From NCBI GenBank assembly GCA_029567325.1, contig JAKQLF010000117.1, forward strand, positions 1 to 35,042: a DNA stretch of 35,042 nt, written 5' to 3'. Source of the DNA: Bacteroidota bacterium. Lineage in GTDB: Bacteria > Bacteroidota > Bacteroidia > Chitinophagales > Saprospiraceae. This document shows, in pieces, positions 25,798-34,295 of the stretch. Position numbers and translations under genes: made by a program. The notes under the pieces are model-generated. The model worked only from the letters and a program-made list of their open reading frames with translations. It did not search any database and was not told the DNA's origin. How positions within the stretch are numbered: the first letter of the stretch is position 1; each line of letters starts with the position of its first letter.

Positions 25798-25957
25798 GTT
25801 AATAAATTTAGCTAAATTTATGTATTACGGTTAATGAAATTAGCTAAATTTGTGTATTACAGTTAATAGATTTAGCTAAATTTATATATTATAGTTAATG
25901 TATTTAGCTAAATTTGTGCACTAGATGTTTTAAATTAGGTTAAATTTGATGATTATT
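25798..25957 (+). promoter_or_regulatory. 32-bp tandem operator-like array
   Basis: Four contiguous 32-bp units (25798-25829, 25830-25861, 25862-25893, 25894-25925) and a decayed fifth in exact register (25926-25957, 19 of 32 positions matching unit 1). Consensus core: TTAGCTAAATTTRTGTATTA. TTAGCTAA is invariant in units 1-4; unit 1 has the perfect 16-bp palindrome AAATTTAGCTAAATTT (25804-25819). A 32-bp period is close to three helical turns, so the palindromes lie on one face of the DNA. Units 2, 4 and 5 contain TAAATTTG, which fits the Bacteroidota -7 consensus TAnnTTTG (25845-25852, 25909-25916, 25941-25948). The last is 63 bp before the ATPase ATG. No spacers exist, so this is not a CRISPR. 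Confidence 0.85.
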
Positions 25958-26011
25958 TGATGTTCATTTAATTTTTCTCATTACCAAAGGTGTTTAGTCA
26001 ATAAAATTGAA

Positions 26012-27136
26012 ATGATTACAAGGCTTATAGAAAAAAATATTGAAAGTCAATTATTTAAAAATAAAGTAATTCTCATAACTGGTCCTCGGCAGACAGGAAA
26101 AACTGCTATAGCCAAATTATTTGCCAATAAATATCAAGGAACATACTATAATTGTGAACTAGGCGAAGTGAAATCGCTATTAGACTCCAATGCAGTAACA
26201 ACGTTAAGTCGATTGATTCCAAAAAGTAAAATGGTAATCTTTGACGAAGCCCAAGACATCCCTGATATTGGGAAAAAACTAAAAATATTATACGACGAAT
26301 TTCCAGAAATTCAAATCATTGCTACTGGATCTTCCTCTTTTGACCTTCTTCAAGAAACAGCAGAACCATTAACAGGGCGAAGTAGAGAATACAGACTTTA
26401 CCCTTTGGGACTAGAGGAAATAATTCAGACATCTGACATCATAGCAGCACAAGGTAATCTTGAAAATTTATTGAGATTTGGGGCATACCCAGAAGTTTTT
26501 TCGACATCAAACGAAAAAGAAAAAAAAGAAATCCTTCAAAATATTTCTAGTAATTATTTATACAAGGATACTTTAAAATTCCAAGACATACGCAAACCAG
26601 AATTGCTCAAAAAGCTACTTACTTTATTGGCATTGCAAATTGGAAATGAAGTAAGTTTGAATAAACTATCTAATGCTACCAATACTTCTGTGCAAACCAT
26701 AGAACGTTATCTTGATATTTTGGAGAAAAGCTTCATCATTTTTTCACTGTCTTCTTTTGCTAGAAACCTTTCCAAAGAAGTTGCAAAATCCAAAAAATAT
26801 TTTTTTTATGACTTGGGCATCAGAAATTCATTATTAAATAATTATAATACTCTACCACTAAGAAATGATGTAGGTCAATTGTGGGAAAATTTTTGCTTCA
26901 TCGAAAGAATCAAATTCAATGAATATAATCGATTAAATAAAAACATTTATTTTTGGAGAACTTATGATCAGCAAGAAATAGATCTTGTAGAAGAATTTGA
27001 TGGAAAATTGAATGCATTTGAATTCAAATTCAATTCCACAAAATTCAAGGCACCCGCCATTTTCTTGGATACATATGAAGGAAGTAAGATCAAAGTAATA
27101 AACTCCACGAATGTATTTGAAATACTAGAAGATTAA
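26012..27136 (+). CDS. AAA+ ATPase with DUF4143 domain
   Basis: Protein of 374 aa of the AAA_14/DUF4143 family. Walker A is 'GPRQTGKT' (24-31), Walker B 'MVIFDEAQD' (74-82), and 'IIATGSSSFDLLQETAEPLT' (102-121) is the sensor region. A winged-helix-like stretch, 'EVSLNKLSNATNTSVQTIER', follows, then the DUF4143 C-terminus 'QQEIDLVEEFDGKLNAFEFK', which resembles a PD-(D/E)xK nuclease core (ID...EFK). The family is abundant, often multicopy, and of unclear function. The ATG at 26012 follows the 32-bp operator-like array by 54 bp, so dedicated regulation, perhaps autoregulation, is likely. It converges with the LytTR regulator gene 27 bp away. Confidence 0.92.
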   Translation: MITRLIEKNIESQLFKNKVILITGPRQTGKTAIAKLFANKYQGTYYNCELGEVKSLLDSNAVTTLSRLIPKSKMVIFDEAQDIPDIGKKLKILYDEFPEIQIIATGSSSFDLLQETAEPLTGRSREYRLYPLGLEEIIQTSDIIAAQGNLENLLRFGAYPEVFSTSNEKEKKEILQNISSNYLYKDTLKFQDIRKPELLKKLLTLLALQIGNEVSLNKLSNATNTSVQTIERYLDILEKSFIIFSLSSFARNLSKEVAKSKKYFFYDLGIRNSLLNNYNTLPLRNDVGQLWENFCFIERIKFNEYNRLNKNIYFWRTYDQQEIDLVEEFDGKLNAFEFKFNSTKFKAPAIFLDTYEGSKIKVINSTNVFEILED

Positions 27137-27163
27137 TGACACACAACAATAAAAGTAAACACC

Positions 27164-27931
27164 TTAAATTTTAATACCCAATTTCCCAATCATTTCCACC
27201 AATTCATCTTTCCTCCTTCGAGCAACTTCAAGTTTTACACCTGAGGTCAATTCAACGAAAGTACCTTCAGATTTGATGAATTTTTTTAGATAATGTAAGT
27301 TAATTAAATGTGTATTGTGGATTCTGAAAAAGATAGATTTTGGTAGAATTTCTGCGAAATCTTTGAGCGATTTACTGCTCAACAAAGATTTTTGCTGATC
27401 TAGAAAGATATAAGTGTAATTACCACTTGCCTCCAAATAACAAATATTTTTGAATGGAATTACTTCCAATCCATTGGTAATGGGAACAACCATCCGATCT
27501 CGCTCAGGCTGGTTGGTTTGCATCAAGAGGAGCAATGAATCAATTTGGGTTTGTTGACTCATTTTATCCAACTGCTGTATGGCACGACTTACAGCTAGTC
27601 TCAACTCTGTGGCGTCAATTGGCTTCAATAGATAAGACAAAGCCGAGAGATTAATGGCTTCAATGGCAAATTGATTGTATGCAGTGGTAAAAATCAAAAT
27701 AAAATCTCGGTTTTCGCACTTTTCTATTATCTGCAAACCGCTCATACCAGGCATTTCAATGTCCAAAAACACGATTGATGGGCGCAAATTTTGTATACTT
27801 TCTAAACCAGATTCACCACTTTCACATTCTGCCACAATGGTCAATTCCGGACAAAACATTCCTATTTTTTTCACCAGAGCATTTCTGCTGTGATGTTCAT
27901 CGTCTACAATGATACAGTTGATTGATTTCAT
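27164..27931 (-). CDS. LytTR-family response regulator
   Basis: Response regulator of 255 aa. The receiver domain has the acidic pair in 'CIIVDDEHHSR', the phospho-acceptor D57 in 'IVFLDIEMPGM' and the conserved lysine in 'LLKPID'. The DNA-binding LytTR domain, about residues 150-250, includes 'ICYLEASGNYTYIFLDQQ', 'FFRIHNTHLINLHYLKKF' and 'VKLEVARRRKDELVE'. Phosphorylation by the adjacent histidine kinase would control binding at target promoters; the targets are unknown. Its start overlaps the kinase stop by 4 bp, so the two are translationally coupled. Confidence 0.95.
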   Translation of the reverse strand: MKSINCIIVDDEHHSRNALVKKIGMFCPELTIVAECESGESGLESIQNLRPSIVFLDIEMPGMSGLQIIEKCENRDFILIFTTAYNQFAIEAINLSALSYLLKPIDATELRLAVSRAIQQLDKMSQQTQIDSLLLLMQTNQPERDRMVVPITNGLEVIPFKNICYLEASGNYTYIFLDQQKSLLSSKSLKDFAEILPKSIFFRIHNTHLINLHYLKKFIKSEGTFVELTSGVKLEVARRRKDELVEMIGKLGIKI

Positions 27932-30843
27932 ACCAGTAATTTTATTTTCACAACAGTGCCTCTACCCTCTCCACTGATAACCTCCAAGGCATTTTTGACC
28001 ATTCCTTTATTGAATAAATCCACTCTTTCTTTGATCATTTCCATACCATAACTTTTGTGTCCGGAATTTGCTTGATTAGCAAAACCTTTACCATTGTCTT
28101 CAATGTTAAAAACCAACAAATTATCTACAATCCGAGCAGTTACAGATAACTTCCCTTCATCAACACCTTGCAATCCATGAATGATAGCATTCTCTACACA
28201 AGGTTGAATGATGAGGGGAGGAATGCGGTAGTGGCCATTGAGCACTTCTGGATCTACTTTGAATGAAGCCGTAAACCGATCATTGGATCTTAATTGTTCC
28301 AGATTTACATACCATTGAGTCGTCTGCCAATCTTCATGAAAAGGAACCACTTCATTTTTACTTGATTCCAATACTGCTCTCAGCAATCTAGCAAATTTGT
28401 TGAGGTAATCACTTGCACGAATAATGTCATTATCCAAGATCAGATTGTCGATACCCGACAAACAATTAAAAATAAAATGAGGATTCATTTGGGCACGCAA
28501 AGCTGCAGTTTTGTATTCATTGATTTTCCACTTTAACTCTGACTTTTGTTTCAGTGTTTTCAATCGTCGAGTTATGACATATGTAAATAAAAGAACTCCT
28601 AACACCAAGCAAAATAAGTAAAACGTCAAACTGTTGTACCAGGCAGGATGAATGGTCCAACTTGATTTCAACCATCGATTTTCCTCAGTATCACCGCTTA
28701 CTTTGATAAATAATTCATTAAAACCTGGAGAAATATTGCTCAAAGTGAGAGAGTGGTTTTGTTGTAAATTATGCCAAAAGTTTTCGTTACTGAACTTATA
28801 TTGAAAATGTGGACCATTTATATTATTTCCTGTCAATGCTCCAAAATACAGGGTCAATGCATTTTGAGTATATTTGAAATTTGCATTGTTTGGCCAAGGA
28901 ATTCTTGCTTCTCCCTGCATCGCATAATCTGCATATAATTTTGGCGTTTTATTTGGAAAATCAATGCCATCGGTTTTGATCCAAAACAAGTCATCTTTAG
29001 TGATTGCATAAAGTCGATTTCCTTTTATACAAATATTTTGAATTTGAGAAAGACGCTCATCCACTATAGAGACTATTCTATTATTTATTGGGTCTATGCC
29101 ATTGATACCTTCAGCAGAAAAAGTCCAAACAATGGCTTGATTATCAACTACAACCGTCTCATTGTGATTACTCAACATGCCGTCTTTAGCTGTAAATGAA
29201 CGCAAATTTCCTGTTTCTATATTCAATAAGGAAATACCATTGATGGCATCACTGATGATCAAAGTGCTGTCATCATATGTTTCAATATTTGCAATGTCTT
29301 GTGCATGTGGATAGTTGTTTAATGGCAGTTTTTGAATTTTCTTATCTTTTATTCGAAAGGAAAAGAGACCTCTATTGGTGGTGCTCCACACCAGATTTTG
29401 ACCACTATTGGTAAAAACCATGTCAGTAAGTGGTAATTCCTCCTTTGGTGAGAGCATCAATGGGATGAAAGTTTGCTGCTGTTTATCCCATTGATAAATG
29501 CCCTTATTTCTTATACGTAAAAATGTACCCAATTCATTTGAAATAACATTGCGAGGTAACATGCCCTCGCCAATTTGAATTTTTCGAGCTTCATTTTTTC
29601 CTTTATTTGCTTGCCAAACCTCGCTATCAGATATAATCCATCCATTCCCTTCATAATCTGTGGCTGTATATCGCAACTCCTTTATATTTTTGGAATCCTG
29701 AAGTGGTACGATTGATCTGGTATCATTATTTTCAAGTAGATACATTTTGTGAGATGTATAATCACTAATCAAAACACCTGGTCCCAAGGGATTGCCTTGA
29801 ACGGTAGCAAATGGCCCATCTTTCTTAGGAAGGTTTAGCTCCTGATTTAAATTGATATTTTGAGGGGTTAATAGGAGTAATCCAGTGCTAGTAGATACCC
29901 AATAATTGCCTTTAGAATAGCTAACACCTTGCACGATTCTACTGGATTCGGGTGCTTCCTCATAAATGGTTTCGAATTTCTCCGTGTTGTTATTGAATAA
30001 ATAAACTCGTGTCTCACTGGTACAAACGAATTGATCATCACTTATTCTTTTGAAAGATCTGATTGGGTCATAATGATGAGTGGCATGCTGCGTATTTACT
30101 TGATTAAATGTCCCTTTATCTATATCATACATCAATAGACCTTTATTGTAAGTTGTGATAAAGACCTTTTTGCGAATGCCATCGAAGTCAGTCACATAAG
30201 GTGATATACAGGTTTTGAGCAAATCTTTATTTAAAGGTTTTGTTTCATGGGTGCTAAGGTTGTATGAAAAATATTTCGAATCCAAATAAACGATCATCGT
30301 AACGCTATCTGTCCTTACAAACGAAACACTTGGATCATTAAAAAAAGGCAATTTTAAATAGGTTATTTTGTTTGATTTTACATCCAAAACAAAGATTCTT
30401 CGACTGGTTGATAAGACAAATTCATTTGATCTCCAATGCATGAAATTATTTAACAATTCGTTCTCTGACAAGCCAATTTCCTTGGTATTGATATGATCAA
30501 ATCCATTTACATCTTTGCGAAATTTACATAAGCCATTGGAGTGCAAAAACCACAATTCCTTATTTGGGGTCTCTATCATTTTGATGATAAAGTTTGAGCC
30601 AATAGAAAAGGTATCATTTGGATCCACTGTATAAGGAAAAAAATGATTTCCATCCCATCTATTTAAACCAAAATGAGCTTGAATCCATAAGAAACCAAAA
30701 CTATCTTCTTGGGTTTGAATGATGCGATTGGAGCTCAGCCCTTGTTCAGCACGGAATTGCCTTATCTGAAACTTTTGCGCAGATAAATAGCTTGAGCCAA
30801 CTAAAGCCATTGCTAAAACAAAGATGATTTTGCTTGCATTCAC
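27928..30843 (-). CDS. Two-component-propeller sensor histidine kinase (LytS-type)
   Basis: Membrane sensor of 971 aa. A signal peptide (1-22, ending SYLSAQ) is followed by a periplasmic region of about 640 residues with propeller repeats ('GLSSNRIIQTQEDSFGFLWI', 'GLLMYDIDKGTFNQVNTQ', 'RGLFSFRIKDKKIQKLPL'). A Y_Y_Y-like beta domain follows ('PHFQYKFSNENFWHNL'), then one membrane helix near 'SLTFYLFCLVLGVLLFTYVI'. The cytoplasmic His_kinase domain has H789 in 'QMNPHFIFNCLSGIDNLI', and the ATPase N-box is 'IIQPCVENAIIHGL' with 'EDNGKGF' as G1. Such sensors often read carbohydrate or envelope signals. It forms an operon with the LytTR regulator; no transport or glycosidase genes are adjacent. 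Confidence 0.94.
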   Translation of the reverse strand: MNASKIIFVLAMALVGSSYLSAQKFQIRQFRAEQGLSSNRIIQTQEDSFGFLWIQAHFGLNRWDGNHFFPYTVDPNDTFSIGSNFIIKMIETPNKELWFLHSNGLCKFRKDVNGFDHINTKEIGLSENELLNNFMHWRSNEFVLSTSRRIFVLDVKSNKITYLKLPFFNDPSVSFVRTDSVTMIVYLDSKYFSYNLSTHETKPLNKDLLKTCISPYVTDFDGIRKKVFITTYNKGLLMYDIDKGTFNQVNTQHATHHYDPIRSFKRISDDQFVCTSETRVYLFNNNTEKFETIYEEAPESSRIVQGVSYSKGNYWVSTSTGLLLLTPQNINLNQELNLPKKDGPFATVQGNPLGPGVLISDYTSHKMYLLENNDTRSIVPLQDSKNIKELRYTATDYEGNGWIISDSEVWQANKGKNEARKIQIGEGMLPRNVISNELGTFLRIRNKGIYQWDKQQQTFIPLMLSPKEELPLTDMVFTNSGQNLVWSTTNRGLFSFRIKDKKIQKLPLNNYPHAQDIANIETYDDSTLIISDAINGISLLNIETGNLRSFTAKDGMLSNHNETVVVDNQAIVWTFSAEGINGIDPINNRIVSIVDERLSQIQNICIKGNRLYAITKDDLFWIKTDGIDFPNKTPKLYADYAMQGEARIPWPNNANFKYTQNALTLYFGALTGNNINGPHFQYKFSNENFWHNLQQNHSLTLSNISPGFNELFIKVSGDTEENRWLKSSWTIHPAWYNSLTFYLFCLVLGVLLFTYVITRRLKTLKQKSELKWKINEYKTAALRAQMNPHFIFNCLSGIDNLILDNDIIRASDYLNKFARLLRAVLESSKNEVVPFHEDWQTTQWYVNLEQLRSNDRFTASFKVDPEVLNGHYRIPPLIIQPCVENAIIHGLQGVDEGKLSVTARIVDNLLVFNIEDNGKGFANQANSGHKSYGMEMIKERVDLFNKGMVKNALEVISGEGRGTVVKIKLLV

Positions 30844-31150
30844 TCGGTAAAGTTAATCAAGGAAAGCGAGTAGTAAAACATGCCTTTTTTGTTATTGAAT
30901 GATATTGACCATCGAATAATTGAAACTCACCGAACTTAATAAAAACACGACCGATTAAATTTTAAAAAAAATCTACCTGCCTAAGTTCCCACCCTAGATT
31001 ATGCTTGAAAGATGACTTTTCAATACTAAAATTAAAATTACCACCAAATAGGTCAAGTCGACCACACAACCTTGGTTTTCTACCAACAAAACAATGATTG
31101 AAAAAAGTGCTCGTAAGTTGGACTAATTTTGGAAAATAAATTTCAGAAAA
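30844..31150. other. Divergent intergenic region
   Basis: About 307 bases between the histidine kinase gene (-) and the lipoprotein gene at 31151 (+). AT-rich, without repeats, recognised RNA genes or convincing LytTR-type direct repeats. It presumably contains the promoters of both flanking units. Confidence 0.5.
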
Positions 31151-31675
31151 ATGATAAAGTTTAGTTTTAGTTTACTATTGATCGTCATGCTTTTGGGATG
31201 TGGAGCATCTACAGAACAGATTGAAGATGAGACAAAATCAGCATTTGATCAAGAATTATTGGGTTATTGGATCCTAGTAGAAGGCACAAGTCACGCTATA
31301 AATGACAAAGGTGAACAAATAACCACTGCCACCTTTAAGCCAAATACAGTAGCTCATGAATTCTTTAACGATGGCACTGCAACCGCTTATGATTTGACTG
31401 GGAGTTTTCCAGAAGACGAATATCAATGGGAGCTCAAAGTCACTCAATCCGAGAATTCCGAGATCGATGAAGGAACACTTACTCTTTGGAATGAAGAAAG
31501 TGGGAGTCTTGCAGGAACACTTTTTTATGACGACAAAGGCCATTTGACCTATGCCATTGAAACCCTCAAAAAATATTCTGGTACCGGGAAACCTAGGATG
31601 TACCTCAAAACGAAAAAATTTGAAGCATACCCATATAAGGAAAACTGGATATTCCTAACATATGAAAAAAAATAA
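31151..31675 (+). CDS. Hypothetical lipoprotein
   Basis: Lipoprotein of 174 aa with signal 'MIKFSFSLLLIVMLLGCGAS' and lipobox LLGC (C17). The mature part starts acidic and has 'LLGYWILVEGTSHAINDKG', 'EYQWELKVTQ', 'GTLTLWNEESGSLAG' and a basic C-terminus 'KTKKFEAYPYKENW'. The 'L(L)GxW.LVE' opening and beta-rich composition suggest a small lipocalin-like barrel, but no family is certain. It overlaps the start of the cupin gene by 14 bp if that gene starts at 31662, so the two are likely cotranscribed. Confidence 0.75.
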   Translation: MIKFSFSLLLIVMLLGCGASTEQIEDETKSAFDQELLGYWILVEGTSHAINDKGEQITTATFKPNTVAHEFFNDGTATAYDLTGSFPEDEYQWELKVTQSENSEIDEGTLTLWNEESGSLAGTLFYDDKGHLTYAIETLKKYSGTGKPRMYLKTKKFEAYPYKENWIFLTYEKK

Positions 31676-32324
31676 GATAAACGATATTGAAATGGCAAGC
31701 AGAAGAAATGCACTTAAAACATTAGCCCTTGGAGGTCTATTCATCAATGGCATTGGTGGATTATTGGCAAATGATCAAAAAACCTCCATTTCAGAAAATT
31801 GGGGAGGTATTTCACCCTTCCACCATCCTGCATTGCCCCCACTGGAAGCAGGTGAAGATGGCATGGCCATCAGAACCTTGGTAAAATCTAGCCAAACCAA
31901 TAACCAAATCTCCTGCGTTGAATGTGCAGTTGCTCCACGAAAGATGGGACCAGCGCCACATACCCACGAAGCATTGGATGAAATGATGGTGGTCTTGGAA
32001 GGTACAGCTTCTGTATTGGTAGGTGACCAGGTTTACCAGGTTGAAGCTGGAGGTTGGCACATGCGTCCTCGAAAATTGGTCCACACCTTTTGGAATGCCT
32101 CTGATAAACCGCTGAGATTTATTGACTTCTATCCCAACCAGGATTTTGACCTTTATCTAGAAGAAATCTTTCATGAAATTGGGCCTAAAGTTAAAAAGGG
32201 ACTGATCAAATACAGCGATCCAGAAGTGGTAGAAAGAATGAAATTCCTACATTCAAAGTATGGCATGGTTTCATTCCGTGACCAAAAACAAGCCATCATT
32301 GACAAGTACAATCTCATCGATTAA
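31662..32324 (+). CDS. Exported cupin-domain protein (Tat-like signal)
   Basis: Protein of 220 aa. The N-terminus 'EMASRRNALKTLALGGLFIN' has a twin-arginine motif (SRRNALK) followed by a hydrophobic stretch, suggesting folded export by Tat. The cupin core is 'RKMGPAPHTHEALDEMMVVL' with the two-histidine metal site H-T-H, then 'EGTASVLVGDQVYQVEAGGW' and the second cupin box 'RPRKLVHTFWNAS'. The enzymatic activity is unknown; quercetinase-like or storage roles are possible. The ATG at 31662 overlaps the previous gene by 14 bp; ATG 31692 would still include the RR motif. Confidence 0.85.
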   Translation: MKKNKINDIEMASRRNALKTLALGGLFINGIGGLLANDQKTSISENWGGISPFHHPALPPLEAGEDGMAIRTLVKSSQTNNQISCVECAVAPRKMGPAPHTHEALDEMMVVLEGTASVLVGDQVYQVEAGGWHMRPRKLVHTFWNASDKPLRFIDFYPNQDFDLYLEEIFHEIGPKVKKGLIKYSDPEVVERMKFLHSKYGMVSFRDQKQAIIDKYNLID

Positions 32325-32344
32325 TCTTCAAACCAGTTTGTTTC

Positions 32345-32920
32345 ATGAGTTATTCAAACAAGATAAAATGGTTTATCATTGGCATTTTCCTTTTTGCTAT
32401 AGGCTCAAGGTATGCTTATTTTGCTTTTACAAAATACGATGACAAGTCTGATAGACCTTGGGCCTACCAAAATGCTTCAGGTCATCAATTGACTGGAGTT
32501 TGGAAAGGAAATGTTACTGATCCAGACGGCATTGTGCATGAAGTAGAAATGGAAATAATTAATCCTTTTGATGAAGAAAAAGAGAAAAAAAGAATATTCA
32601 GCAAACGCATCAAACGCGATCGATCTGATAAGTCCTTTTTTGAAGGAACGTCAACCATCAAATGGAAGAGCAAGAGCAAAGATTATGAAGTTTGGGGAGG
32701 CCTCAGTGAGCCAGACGAGACAGATTTACATTTCCAATGGCGTCCTCTTGATGATGAACATTTACCTGGTTTTAATCTCAATTTAGCAAAAGGAAGTTGG
32801 GAGGGTGATCAATTAAAATTGTCGATTGAGTTTTCGTTTTTTACGAAAGAAGGTTTTAGTCGTTATGAGAGCGATAATCCTAAACACAATCAATTGGGAA
32901 GTTTGGTGATGAAGAAATAG
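32345..32920 (+). CDS. Membrane-anchored hypothetical protein
   Basis: Protein of 191 aa with an N-terminal membrane anchor ('IKWFIIGIFLFAIGSRYAYF', about 7-26). The soluble part has 'GHQLTGVWKGNVTDPDGIVH', a strongly charged 'EEKEKKRIFSKRIKRDRSDK' segment and 'FEGTSTIKWKSKSKDYEVWG'. No known family is recognised. The ATG at 32345 lies 20 bp after the cupin stop, so the three genes 31151-32920 may be one transcript. The stop is followed at once by a GGCAAT repeat tract. Confidence 0.7.
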   Translation: MSYSNKIKWFIIGIFLFAIGSRYAYFAFTKYDDKSDRPWAYQNASGHQLTGVWKGNVTDPDGIVHEVEMEIINPFDEEKEKKRIFSKRIKRDRSDKSFFEGTSTIKWKSKSKDYEVWGGLSEPDETDLHFQWRPLDDEHLPGFNLNLAKGSWEGDQLKLSIEFSFFTKEGFSRYESDNPKHNQLGSLVMKK

Positions 32921-32924
32921 GGAA

Positions 32925-33058
32925 ATGGGCAATGGTCTGCGACTGCAATTTGGCAATGGGCAATTTGGCAATGGGTAATGAGCAATGGGCAATTTGGCAA
33001 TTGGCAATTTGGCAATGGGCAATTCAGCAATTTCACAATATCGCAATTTCGCAATAAC
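32925..33058. repeat. GGCAAT-type short tandem repeat tract
   Basis: Some 130 bp built of a degenerate 7-8 bp pattern, GGCAATTT / GGCAATGG (for example GGCAATTTGGCAATGGGCAA near 32952-32971), drifting to GCAATTTCxCAATATC at the 3' end. It begins 5 bp after a stop codon and ends about 35 bp before the next possible start. The frames it opens are low complexity. Confidence 0.85.
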
Positions 33059-33111
33059 ACCTACCACTTAATATGCAACGAAAAATTTAAGCTGTGCGTC
33101 TAGTTGAGAAA

Positions 33112-34200
33112 ATGATTAAAATGGTGAACGTCAATTTCTCAAAACACTTAATAGTTGCATTTATTGTCGTAGTTTTTTTCTTTCCAAGTCAAAGCTTTGG
33201 ACAGACTTTAGAAAATAAAATAGATCAATTATTGGCTGAAAAATTTGGTGTTGAGGATCCGGGAGGTGTTTTTTTGGTAGCAAAAAAGGGTGAAACGCTG
33301 TACGAAAAGGCTTTCGGTCTTGCCAATTTAGAATTAGACGTGCCGATGACCTCTAAAAATGTCTTTGAAATTGGATCGATGACCAAACAGTTTACTGCGA
33401 TATCCATTTTGATGTTGGTTGAATCTGGGAAAATTCATTTGGAAGATGAAATCACAAATTTTATTCCAGACTATCCTACTCATGGAAATAAAATCACAAT
33501 TCATCATTTGTTGACTCACACATCTGGCATTAAAAATTTCACTACTTTAAAAACGCTCAACGACATTGCCCAGCAAGATATGACACCAAATGCTTTGATA
33601 GATTTTTTTAAAAACGAACCAATGGATTTTTTACCTGGGGAAAAGTTTCAATACAACAATTCGGGCTATGTTATTTTGGGATATATCATAGAACAAATAA
33701 CAGGCAAAACTTATGCGGATTTTGTACAGGAAAATATATTTGATAAATTAGAAATGAAAGCTTCTTCCTATGCCAATCACCATCAAATAATCAAAGAGAG
33801 AGCATATGGCTACCAACAAAAAGAGACTTTTGTCCATAAAAAGCACATCAGCTATTCACTACCCTACGCATCAGGCTCTTTGATGTCTACTGTTGGTGAT
33901 CTTTTAAAATGGCAGGAAGCTTTAAAGAATAATACATTGATCAATCCAAAAACTACTCAAATAGCATATACAAATTATACTTTAAACAATGGTGAACCAA
34001 TCAATTACGGCTATGGGTGGCACATAGTTTCCAACAATGACATTCAGAGCTACGAGCATGGCGGATCAATCTTTGGATTTAAATCAATGGCTGTTTATTT
34101 ACCTGAACACGACGTATATGTGGTTGGTTTGACAAATTGTGATTGTAATTCTCCAACTAAGATTGTGAAACAAATTGCAGAAATGGCTGTGCAGCCATAG
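33112..34200 (+). CDS. Class-C beta-lactamase-fold serine hydrolase
   Basis: Exported serine hydrolase of about 362 aa. The signal peptide is 'VAFIVVVFFFPSQSFGQ'. Counting from the first possible start (GTG 33094): nucleophile S95 in the SxxK motif 'EIGSMTKQF', Y187-x-N189 in 'FQYNNSGYV', and H322-G-G as the KTG equivalent in 'YEHGGSIFGF'. The set fits the beta-lactamase/PBP4*/esterase group, in which peptidases and esterases outnumber true beta-lactamases, so a resistance role should not be assumed. The start is ATG 33112 or 33121; GTG 33094 would extend the n-region. It follows the GGCAAT tract. Confidence 0.9.
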   Translation: MIKMVNVNFSKHLIVAFIVVVFFFPSQSFGQTLENKIDQLLAEKFGVEDPGGVFLVAKKGETLYEKAFGLANLELDVPMTSKNVFEIGSMTKQFTAISILMLVESGKIHLEDEITNFIPDYPTHGNKITIHHLLTHTSGIKNFTTLKTLNDIAQQDMTPNALIDFFKNEPMDFLPGEKFQYNNSGYVILGYIIEQITGKTYADFVQENIFDKLEMKASSYANHHQIIKERAYGYQQKETFVHKKHISYSLPYASGSLMSTVGDLLKWQEALKNNTLINPKTTQIAYTNYTLNNGEPINYGYGWHIVSNNDIQSYEHGGSIFGFKSMAVYLPEHDVYVVGLTNCDCNSPTKIVKQIAEMAVQP

Positions 34201-34295
34201 CTATTAAAGTAATTTTTGAAAAAAAAATTAAAATAAAACCTAAAAATGGGTTATCCTTTTTTGAATAGACATACTAAAATTAAAAATCAAATAAA

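Noticed and set aside
25798-25957. CRISPR array
   Set aside because: The units are directly contiguous with no unique spacers, are short palindromes, and no cas genes are nearby.
32813-33067. 84-codon reverse frame
   Set aside because: Its PIAKLPIAKLP-type translation is simply the GGCAAT repeat read on the other strand.
33112-34200. Antibiotic-resistance beta-lactamase
   Set aside because: The SxxK, YxN and HGG motifs also fit esterases and peptidases of the same fold, and there is no AmpR-like regulator or resistance context.
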